A stretch of 23,024 nucleotides of DNA from Desulfobulbus sp. (GTDB lineage Bacteria > Desulfobacterota > Desulfobulbia > Desulfobulbales > Desulfobulbaceae). Shown here piece after piece: positions 15,247 to 21,737 of the stretch (positions are counted from its first letter, which is position 1; every line of letters starts with the position of its first letter). The stretch is taken from contig JAGODN010000005.1 of assembly GCA_017998195.1 (NCBI GenBank), positions 1 to 23,024 of the forward strand, written 5' to 3'. The notes under the pieces are model-generated. The model made no database searches. It was not told the DNA's origin and was given only the letters and a program-made list of their open reading frames with translations. The position numbers and the translations under genes were made by a program.

Positions 15247-16296
15247 TCAGATCCGCCAGGCGAGCAGGTCATCGTCGGCAAGGGCCGTGAACCGGCCGGT
15301 CAGGATGGATCCATCCCCCCGGTCGACCAGCACCTCGGCCGGGGGCGTGGCGCCGTCGACCTTCCTGGCGTAGCGGATGACGATACCGGCCAGCAGCGGC
15401 AGGATCTCGGCCGCGCGGCCGGAGGCGCCCAGGCTGTCCCGGCCGAAACGCACCAGCCCGAGCGGCCCGGGCCGGTCGATCAGGCGCAGGGTCCAGTCGG
15501 CCGGGGCGCGCAGCCCGGCCAGTTGCTCGTTTTCCCGCTCGCTGCGGCCGACGATGAGCCAGACGCCATCGCCCAGCCGGAACTGGCGGCCGATGGACAG
15601 CAGCCGGTAGTCGTCGGCGGATCGCCTGGTCACCTGGGGAAAGAGGCCCTCGTGGAAATAGCGGATCCGCCCGGCCAGGTTCGGGTCGGTGAGCAGGCAG
15701 CCGCCTGCGGGCGTGGGATAGTCGACGATGCCCAGGCTGGCGGCGAGCGCCTTCTGCTGTTTCCGGCCGCGGCCGGAGATGGCGAGCAGTTGTTCCCGAT
15801 CGATCAGCCCCTCCCGCTCCGGCCGGGTCGGCCGCATCAGCCGGGCCGAGAGCGGCCGCAGGAGGAGATCCTCGCAGCCCGAGTCGCGCTCGATCACCCG
15901 CATGGTATCGCGGCGCTGGGACATGGGCCGCTGGCCGAGCACCTCGCCGGTGACGAGGAAGGAGGCGCCCAGGACGGCCATGCGCTGCCGCGCCCGGGTG
16001 AGCATGAGGATCTTGCAGTCGATGCAGGGGTTGAAATGTTTGCCGAAGCCGTGCGCCGGCCGGTCGAGCATCTCCAGGTAGCCCTCGCTGAGGTCGACCA
16101 GCACTACCTCGAGGCCGTATTTCCCGGCCATTTCCCGGGTGTACTCCTCGGGTCGGAGGAGCAGGTCGTGGTCGAAGAACGGGGTGACGAACTTGAGCGC
16201 GATCACCCGCACGCCCAGATCCGCCACCACCCGGCAGGCGAGGATGGAATCGAGACCGCCCGAGAACAGCCCCAGCGCCGTGACCTGGCCGGTCAT
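15247..16296 (-). CDS. PP-loop tRNA thiolation-like protein (MnmA/ThiI-type) with NFACT-R-like C-terminal domain
   Basis: This 349-residue protein starts with an ATP-pyrophosphatase PP-loop, FSGGLDS (11-17), followed by the MnmA-like NPCIDCK motif (C91 and C94) and a third cysteine in GGCLLTD (C200). In MnmA, equivalent cysteines carry the sulfur that is placed on uridine 34. The C-terminal part (about 235-345) contains VGRSERENEQL...DRPGPLGLV. This resembles the NFACT-R (DUF814) RNA-binding pattern GRNxxENxxL...xPGSHVxL. PP-loop plus NFACT-R fusions have been proposed as RNA thiolation enzymes in comparative genomics. The substrate is unknown to me. The start overlaps the recN stop (ATGA), implying coupled translation. 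It is not a canonical MnmA, which has a different C-terminal part. Confidence 0.75.
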   Translation of the reverse strand: MTGQVTALGLFSGGLDSILACRVVADLGVRVIALKFVTPFFDHDLLLRPEEYTREMAGKYGLEVVLVDLSEGYLEMLDRPAHGFGKHFNPCIDCKILMLTRARQRMAVLGASFLVTGEVLGQRPMSQRRDTMRVIERDSGCEDLLLRPLSARLMRPTRPEREGLIDREQLLAISGRGRKQQKALAASLGIVDYPTPAGGCLLTDPNLAGRIRYFHEGLFPQVTRRSADDYRLLSIGRQFRLGDGVWLIVGRSERENEQLAGLRAPADWTLRLIDRPGPLGLVRFGRDSLGASGRAAEILPLLAGIVIRYARKVDGATPPAEVLVDRGDGSILTGRFTALADDDLLAWRI

Positions 16297-17987
16297 GGCG
16301 TTCTCCGGCCCGATTTACGCGCGAACAGCTCGCTGGCGTAGGCCCGGGTCTGGGCAGTGGGGTGGGCGCCACCGAGCATGCGCGCCAACTCCCCGACCTG
16401 CTCGTCCTGACCGAGCGGCACCATCACCGTCCGCGTCCGGCCCTCCTCGACCACCTTGTCCACCCGGAAGTGCAGGTCCGCGCAGGCGGCGATCTGCGGC
16501 AGGTGGGTGATGCAGAACACCTGGTGGTGCCCGGCCAGCTGGCTGATCTTGTCGGCCACCGCCTCCGCGGCCTGGCCGCCGATGCCGGCATCGACCTCGT
16601 CGAAGATGACCGTGTCCACCTGGTCGCGGCGGGCAAGCAGGCATTTCATGGCCAGCAGCAGGCGCGAGAGTTCACCGCCGGAGACGATGCGCACGAGCGG
16701 CTTGACCGGCTCACCCGGGTTGGCGGAGAAGAGAAACTCGACCAGGTCGCGGCCCGTTGGTTGCAGACCGGCCACGCCCGGATCCGCGGGCGGCCGCAGG
16801 TCCACCCGGAAGACCGCCTGGGGAAAGCTGAGCGAGACCAGTTCCTGTTCCATGCCGGCAGCGAGCCGCGTCGCCGCCTCGCCTCGCGCCTCGCTCAGGG
16901 CCGCGGCCGCCTGCAGGGCCGCGGTCGCGGTCTCGTCCACCCGCCGCTCGGCCCGGCCGATCTGCGCCTCCAGATCCTCGAGCCGGGCCAGTTCGGCCTC
17001 GGCAGCCTCGGCAAAGGCGAGCACCTCCTCCAGGGTCGGGCCGTACTTGCGCTGCAGCTGGCGGAGTTCGGCCAGCCGGGCGGAGATGAAGTCCAGCCGG
17101 GAGGGATCCGACGGGATCTCGTCCACGTACTTGTCCAGGAGGGCGGCCAGGTCCTCGAGTTCGTAGCCGGCGGCGGCCAGCCGCTCGGCCAGGGGGACGA
17201 GGTCGCGGTCGAGGGTGGCCGCCTGCAGCAGGTTCTTGCGAATCTCGGTGAGCCTGCCGCTGACCGAGTCCGCCAGCAGGCGGCCGGCGTCGCCGACCAG
17301 GCGCAGCAGGCCGTCCGAGGCCTTGAGCCGGTCGCGCTCGCGCTGCAGCGCCTCGTCCTCGCCCGCACTCACCCCGGCCTTGCGGATCTCAGTCAGCTGG
17401 AAGGTGAGAAAATCGCGGCGGCGCTCCTTGTCCTGCTCCCGTTCGCGCAGCTGCCGCAACTCCTGGGCGGCCTGCTGCCAGCGCCGGTACAGCTGGCCGA
17501 ACCGCTGACGCTGGTCCCACAGGTCGGCGAACAGGTCCAGGTAATCGAGGTGGAAGCGGGGGTTGAGCAGCTGCTGCTGGTCGTGCTGGCTGGCGATGTT
17601 GACCAGGTGGGCGGTGAGCTCGGCGGCCAGCCGCCCGGTGACCGTACGGTCGTTGACATACAGGCGCGACCGGCCCTCCCGGGTGAGCACCCGGCGGACG
17701 ATGCAGTGCTCGCCGTCGGCCAGGGCGTGCTCGTCGAGCAGGGCGCGCATCTCGGCGTGGTCCGGCCGCACCGTGAACACCGCCTCGATGTCGGCCTGGT
17801 CGCTGTCGCCGCGCACCCAGGAGGCTGTGCCCCGGCCGCCGGTGAGCAGGTTGATGGCCTGGAGGATGATGGACTTGCCGGCCCCGGTCTCGCCGGTGAG
17901 CACGATCAGGCCGGTCGGCTGCACCGAGAGATCGAGGTGCAGGGTGTCGATCAACGCCAGGTTCTGTACACGAAGTTCCTGCAGCAT
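16293..17987 (-). CDS. recN: RecN, SMC-like DNA repair ATPase
   Basis: RecN is an SMC-family protein recruited to double-strand breaks, where it helps homologous repair. The 564 residues show Walker A GETGAGKS (32-39), a long central coiled-coil region rich in Leu, Arg and Glu (about 155-380), the ABC signature VSGGELSRLLLAMK and Walker B TVIFDEVDAGIGG with ITHLPQIAA behind it. Length is typical. GGAAAAGA precedes the ATG. As the first gene of a minus-strand unit leading to ruvCAB it places repair functions together. I see no LexA box I could defend in the 116-bp upstream gap. Confidence 0.96.
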   Translation of the reverse strand: MLQELRVQNLALIDTLHLDLSVQPTGLIVLTGETGAGKSIILQAINLLTGGRGTASWVRGDSDQADIEAVFTVRPDHAEMRALLDEHALADGEHCIVRRVLTREGRSRLYVNDRTVTGRLAAELTAHLVNIASQHDQQQLLNPRFHLDYLDLFADLWDQRQRFGQLYRRWQQAAQELRQLREREQDKERRRDFLTFQLTEIRKAGVSAGEDEALQRERDRLKASDGLLRLVGDAGRLLADSVSGRLTEIRKNLLQAATLDRDLVPLAERLAAAGYELEDLAALLDKYVDEIPSDPSRLDFISARLAELRQLQRKYGPTLEEVLAFAEAAEAELARLEDLEAQIGRAERRVDETATAALQAAAALSEARGEAATRLAAGMEQELVSLSFPQAVFRVDLRPPADPGVAGLQPTGRDLVEFLFSANPGEPVKPLVRIVSGGELSRLLLAMKCLLARRDQVDTVIFDEVDAGIGGQAAEAVADKISQLAGHHQVFCITHLPQIAACADLHFRVDKVVEEGRTRTVMVPLGQDEQVGELARMLGGAHPTAQTRAYASELFARKSGRRTP

Positions 17988-18033
17988 GGTTCTTTTCCGG
18001 TCAAGCGGAGGGACGGCGGGGTGCGCATTCTCC

Positions 18034-18062
18034 TTGACGCCCGCCCGTTCAGAATGTATCGT
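18034..18062 (+). promoter_or_regulatory. Candidate promoter of the DtxR-family regulator gene
   Basis: TTGACG (18034-18039, five of six matches) is followed after 17 bases by TATCGT (18057-18062, four of six matches). The -10 element is part of the 22-bp inverted repeat, a classical position for repression. Confidence 0.5.
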
Positions 18063-18080
18063 CTTGAAGATACATGTAAA
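18053..18080 (-). promoter_or_regulatory. Candidate divergent promoter toward recN
   Basis: On the minus strand TTTACA (18080-18075) and TACATT (18058-18053) lie 16 bases apart, each matching four or five of six consensus bases. It would overlap the regulator promoter and the inverted repeat. This is a weak, purely sequence-based call. Confidence 0.3.
18054..18075. promoter_or_regulatory. 22-bp inverted repeat, probable operator in the recN / regulator divergent region
   Basis: ATGTATC and GATACAT form perfect 7-bp arms around eight bases. An inner palindrome TCTTGAAGA (18062-18070) is offset by about one base from the outer centre, and TACATGTA (18071-18078) overlaps the right arm. The repeat covers the -10 element of the regulator promoter. 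Autoregulation by the DtxR-family protein is likely by position, though the sequence does not match the classical DtxR or MntR boxes I remember. Confidence 0.55.
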
Positions 18081-18092
18081 AATCAGAAAACC

Positions 18093-18098
18093 GGAGGG
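18093..18098 (+). promoter_or_regulatory. Ribosome binding site of the DtxR-family gene
   Basis: GGAGGG ends five bases before the GTG at 18104 and decides this non-ATG start. Confidence 0.65.
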
Positions 18099-18103
18099 GC
18101 GAC

Positions 18104-18616
18104 GTGACGGAGTCCGTACAACTGAGCGCCAGTCTTGAAGATTACATCGAGGCCATCTATCATATCATCGCCGAAAAGCAGGTCGCCCGCGGCAAGGATA
18201 TCTCCGCCCGCCTGGAGGTGAGCGGCGCCTCGGTCACCGAGGCCCTGCGCGCCCTGGCCAAGAAGGGGCTGATCAACTACGCCCCCTACGAGGTCATCAC
18301 CATGACCCGCAAGGGCCGGGAGGCGGCCGAGGACGTGATCCGCCGCCACAACGCGCTCAAGCAGTTTTTCACGGACATCCTCGCCATCGAGGAGTCCGTC
18401 GCCGAACAGGGCGCCTGCCGCATCGAGCATGCCGCGCCGCCGAAGATCATCAACCGCATGGTCGATTTCATCCGCTTCCTCGAGGTCTGCCCCCGCGGCG
18501 GCAAGGACCTGATCAACGGCTTCGCCAGCTTCTGCGACCAGGGGCGGACCGAGGCCGACTGCGCCGCCTGTGTCTCCCACTGCCTCGAGGAGCGGGAGCC
18601 CAAACACCGCGGCTGA
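18104..18616 (+). CDS. DtxR-family metal-dependent transcriptional regulator with cysteine-rich tail
   Basis: DtxR/MntR proteins repress metal uptake genes when loaded with Fe(II) or Mn(II). The 170 residues begin with the family's winged helix (SLEDYIEAIYHI, then ISARLEVSGASVTEALRALAKKGLI, about 10-58). The dimerisation and metal part follows, with H82 in RRHNAL and C105-x2-E108-H109, which matches the ACRWEH motif of DtxR and includes the cysteine typical of iron-sensing members. There is no SH3-like domain. After VCPRGGKD, a tail carries C144, C153, C156 and C160 (CDQGRTEADCAACVSHC), which could hold a metal or Fe-S cluster or act as a thiol switch. The gene is preceded by a likely operator. 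The target genes are not in this window, unless recN or its own promoter is the target. Confidence 0.88.
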   Translation: MTESVQLSASLEDYIEAIYHIIAEKQVARGKDISARLEVSGASVTEALRALAKKGLINYAPYEVITMTRKGREAAEDVIRRHNALKQFFTDILAIEESVAEQGACRIEHAAPPKIINRMVDFIRFLEVCPRGGKDLINGFASFCDQGRTEADCAACVSHCLEEREPKHRG

Positions 18617-18746
18617 ACCGGCGGTTTTCTCCCCCGGCCGGCCGGTGGCGGCTGTCCGGGGCCTATAGTACGCACTCCACCGGGCAGGTGCAACGGGTAC
18701 CTCGCCTTTTCCCCCTGCAGCCGTTGCGGCGGCGCCCCGACTCGCC

Positions 18747-19973
18747 ATGCCAGTCTACGAATTCACCGCCCTGACCGGCTCGGGCCGGAAAACCAAGGGC
18801 GTCATCGATGCCGACTCGGCCGCCGCCGCCCGGCAGAAAATCCGCAGCCAGGGCCACTACCCGGTGGAGATCCGCGAGACCTCGGCCAGGGCCGCCAGCC
18901 GCACCCGGCCTTCGTTCTTCTCGCTGCAGCTCGGCGGGCGGGTGCGGCCGCAGGAGGTGCATGTCGCCACCCGCCAGCTGGCCACCCTGCTCGGCGCCGG
19001 CATCCCGCTGGTGCCCGCGCTCGCCGGCCTGATCGAACAGACCGAGAGCCGCGCCTTCCGCACCATCCTCACCCAGATCAAGGACGCGGTCAACGAGGGC
19101 AACTCGCTCACCTCGGCCCTGGCCGAGCATCCCAAGCTCTTTTCCCGCATCTACGTCAACATGGTGCGCGCCGGCGAGGCCTCGGGCTCGCTCGACGTGG
19201 TCCTCGACCGGCTGGCCGAGTTCGGCGAGAACCAGCACGCCCTGCGCGCCCGCATCCGCGCGGCCATGCTCTACCCGCTGTTCATGGCCCTGGTCGGGGT
19301 GGTGGTGCTGTTCCTGCTGATCACCTTCATCGTGCCGAGCATCACCTCGGTGTTCGAGGGTACCCAGCAGGCCCTGCCCCTGCCCACGGTGCTGCTCATC
19401 GCCATGAGCGCCTTCCTGCGCCAGTTCTGGTGGGCGGTGCTGCTGGCCGTGCTGGCCGCGCTGGGCGGGTTGCGCTGGTACCTGCGCACCCCGTCCGGCC
19501 GGCGACGCTGGGACCGGCTCAAACTCACCCTGCCCGGCCTGCGCGACCTCAACGTCAAGACCGCCTCGGCCCGTTTCGGGCGGACCCTGTCGAGCCTGCT
19601 CCAGTCCGGGGTGCCGCTGGTCAGCTCGCTGCAGATCGTTCGCAACATCGTTGACAACGTCCTGCTCGCCGACCAGATCAACGAGGCCTGCCAGGAATTG
19701 GAAAAGGGCCGCAGCCTGTCGCAGTTCTTCCGCGGCGGACGCTGGTTCCCGCCCATGCTGGTGCAGATGATGGCCGTGGGGGAGCAGAGCGGCGCGCTCG
19801 ACCGGATGCTGGCCAAGGCGGCGGACAGCTACGAGCGCGAGGTGGAGGCCAAGATCCTGGCCCTGACCTCGATGATCGAGCCGGTGATGATCCTGGTGAT
19901 GGGCGTGGCGGTGAGCTTCATTGTCGTGTCCATCCTCCTGCCCATCTTCGAGATGAACCAGCTGATCAGGTAA
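18747..19973 (+). CDS. gspF: GspF, type II secretion inner membrane platform protein
   Basis: GspF is the polytopic inner membrane core of the type II secretion machine, touching the GspE ATPase. The 408 residues begin MPVYEFTALTGSGRK, typical of the family. They contain two repeated GspF cytoplasmic domains (about 70-190 with LATLLGAGIPLVPAL and GEASGSLD; about 272-395 with LSSLLQSGVPLVSSL and GEQSGALD) and three membrane segments (about 170-195, 220-243, 373-400). The ribosome binding site is weak. A TATAGT at 18664-18669 might be a -10 element but has no good -35. It is transcribed toward gspE, and the two genes overlap by 8 bp at their 3' ends. Confidence 0.95.
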   Translation: MPVYEFTALTGSGRKTKGVIDADSAAAARQKIRSQGHYPVEIRETSARAASRTRPSFFSLQLGGRVRPQEVHVATRQLATLLGAGIPLVPALAGLIEQTESRAFRTILTQIKDAVNEGNSLTSALAEHPKLFSRIYVNMVRAGEASGSLDVVLDRLAEFGENQHALRARIRAAMLYPLFMALVGVVVLFLLITFIVPSITSVFEGTQQALPLPTVLLIAMSAFLRQFWWAVLLAVLAALGGLRWYLRTPSGRRRWDRLKLTLPGLRDLNVKTASARFGRTLSSLLQSGVPLVSSLQIVRNIVDNVLLADQINEACQELEKGRSLSQFFRGGRWFPPMLVQMMAVGEQSGALDRMLAKAADSYEREVEAKILALTSMIEPVMILVMGVAVSFIVVSILLPIFEMNQLIR

Positions 19974-21666
19974 CCCGGAAGACCTCCTCCAGGGTGGTCA
20001 GGCCGGCGCGCACCTTGGCCAGCCCGTCCTCGCGCAGGGTGCGCATGCCGGTGGTGGCCATGGACTCCAGGGCCTGCTGCTTGATCTGGCCGGCGTCCGA
20101 GGTGGTGAGGATGAGTCCCTTCATCTCCGGGGTGAGACTCATCAGCTCGAAGATGCCGATCCGTCCCTTGTAGCCGGTGTGCAGGCACTCGGCGCAGCCG
20201 GCGCCGCGGTACAGCTGCGACGCCCCCTGCCCGTCCGCCGCGGTCAGCCCGGCCCGGTCCAGGTAGCTCTGCGGCGGCTCGTAGGCCTCGCGGCAGTGCG
20301 GGCAGATCTTGCGTACCAGCCGCTGGGCCATGATGGCGTTGACCGAACTGCTCACCAGGAAGGGCTCCACCCCCATGTCGATCAGCCGGGTGATGGCGCT
20401 GGCCGCATCGTTGGTGTGCAGGGTGGAGAACACCAGGTGGCCGGTGAGCGCCGACTGGATGGCGATCTCGGCGGTCTCCATGTCGCGGATCTCGCCCACC
20501 AGGATCACGTCCGGATCCTGGCGGACGATGGTGCGCAGGCCGTTGGCAAAGGTGAGGCCGATCTTGGGGTTGACCTGCATCTGGCTGATGCCGTTCATCT
20601 GGTACTCGATCGGGTCCTCGACCGTGATGATGTTCACGTCCGGGCTGTTGAGGATGCCCAGGGCCGAATAGAGGGTGGTGGTCTTGCCGCTGCCGGTGGG
20701 CCCGGTGACCAGGATGATGCCGTGCGGGGCGCGGATGAGTCGCAGGAAATGGTCCAGGTCCTGCCGCGACAGCCCCAGATCCTCCAGCGGCACGAGCGTG
20801 CTCGACTTGTCCAAGAGGCGCATCACCACCCGTTCACCGAACGAGGTGGGCAGGGTGGAGACGCGGATGTCGATGTTGCGGTCGGCGATGCGGATCTCGA
20901 TACGGCCGTCCTGGGGCAGCCGCTTCTCGGCGATGTCCATGCGCGCCATGATCTTGATGCGCGAGATGAGCTTGCCCTGCACGTGCCGGGGCGGCGAATA
21001 CATGTCGTAGAGGATGCCGTCCACCCGCTTGCGGATCTTCACCCGGTCCTTGTACGATTCGATGTGGATGTCGCTGGCGTTGTCGCGCACCGCCTGGCTG
21101 AGCACCAGGTTGACCAGCTTGATCACCGGCGCGTCGCTGGTGTCGTCGAGCAGGTCGGCTGTCTCCTCGATCTCGGAGAGAATCGACTCCGGATCCTCCT
21201 CGTGCATGTCCTGCATCACCTGGTCGGCCACGTCCTGGCGGGTCATGTCGTAGGCCGCGTTGATGGCCACGAAGATCTCCTGCTGCGGCGCGAGCACGGT
21301 GCGGATGCCCTCCCAGTCGAGCAGCCGCTGCAGGTCGTCGGCCTGCTGGAAGTGGACCGGCTCGGCCATGGCCAGGTAGGCGTCCTCGGGCGTGGCCACC
21401 GGGATCATCTTGAACTTCTTCAAAAACCCGATGGGCACCCGCGGCACGAAGAACGGGTCGAGGCGGGCCGGCAGACGCTGCACCACCGTCAGCCCGCACT
21501 GGGCGCCCCGCGCCGCGAGCAGGTCGGACTCGCTGATGCGGCGCTGCTGCACGAGGATCTCGCCGAGCCGGCCGCCCTTGTCCCGCTGCACCGCCAGCGC
21601 GCCTTCCAGATCCTCGGCCGCGAGCCCGCAGGACTCCCGGAGTATCTCCCCCAGGGGCCGGATCAT
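19966..21666 (-). CDS. gspE: GspE, type II secretion ATPase
   Basis: GspE is the cytoplasmic hexameric ATPase that powers pseudopilus assembly. From the ATG at 21666 the protein has 566 residues. It shows an N-terminal MshEN/T2SSE_N-type region (about 1-150, LGEILRESCGL, LGEILVQQRRISESDL), ASDIHIE (197-203), RISRIK-type linker sequence, Walker A GPTGSGKTT (322-330), the Asp box VEDPIEYQM, Walker B DPDVILVGEIRD (384-395), the His box STLHTNDA and the zinc-binding tetracysteine C455/C458/C491/C494. The reading frame stays open far upstream, but that part lies antisense-frame within gspD and no start codon occurs between 21666 and the gspD stop. Confidence 0.95.
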   Translation of the reverse strand: MIRPLGEILRESCGLAAEDLEGALAVQRDKGGRLGEILVQQRRISESDLLAARGAQCGLTVVQRLPARLDPFFVPRVPIGFLKKFKMIPVATPEDAYLAMAEPVHFQQADDLQRLLDWEGIRTVLAPQQEIFVAINAAYDMTRQDVADQVMQDMHEEDPESILSEIEETADLLDDTSDAPVIKLVNLVLSQAVRDNASDIHIESYKDRVKIRKRVDGILYDMYSPPRHVQGKLISRIKIMARMDIAEKRLPQDGRIEIRIADRNIDIRVSTLPTSFGERVVMRLLDKSSTLVPLEDLGLSRQDLDHFLRLIRAPHGIILVTGPTGSGKTTTLYSALGILNSPDVNIITVEDPIEYQMNGISQMQVNPKIGLTFANGLRTIVRQDPDVILVGEIRDMETAEIAIQSALTGHLVFSTLHTNDAASAITRLIDMGVEPFLVSSSVNAIMAQRLVRKICPHCREAYEPPQSYLDRAGLTAADGQGASQLYRGAGCAECLHTGYKGRIGIFELMSLTPEMKGLILTTSDAGQIKQQALESMATTGMRTLREDGLAKVRAGLTTLEEVFRVT

Positions 21667-21737
21667 CGCATCCCGCCCTGCAGGCCCGGCTGCACCACTG
21701 TTCTCATCGGTCCATCCACCGGCATCATCCCCTTTGC

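Noticed and set aside
18617..18746. Possible terminator and promoter between the regulator gene and gspF
   Set aside because: CCCCGG and CCGGGG arms near 18632-18660 have no T tract, and TATAGT at 18664 lacks a matching -35; too weak to annotate.
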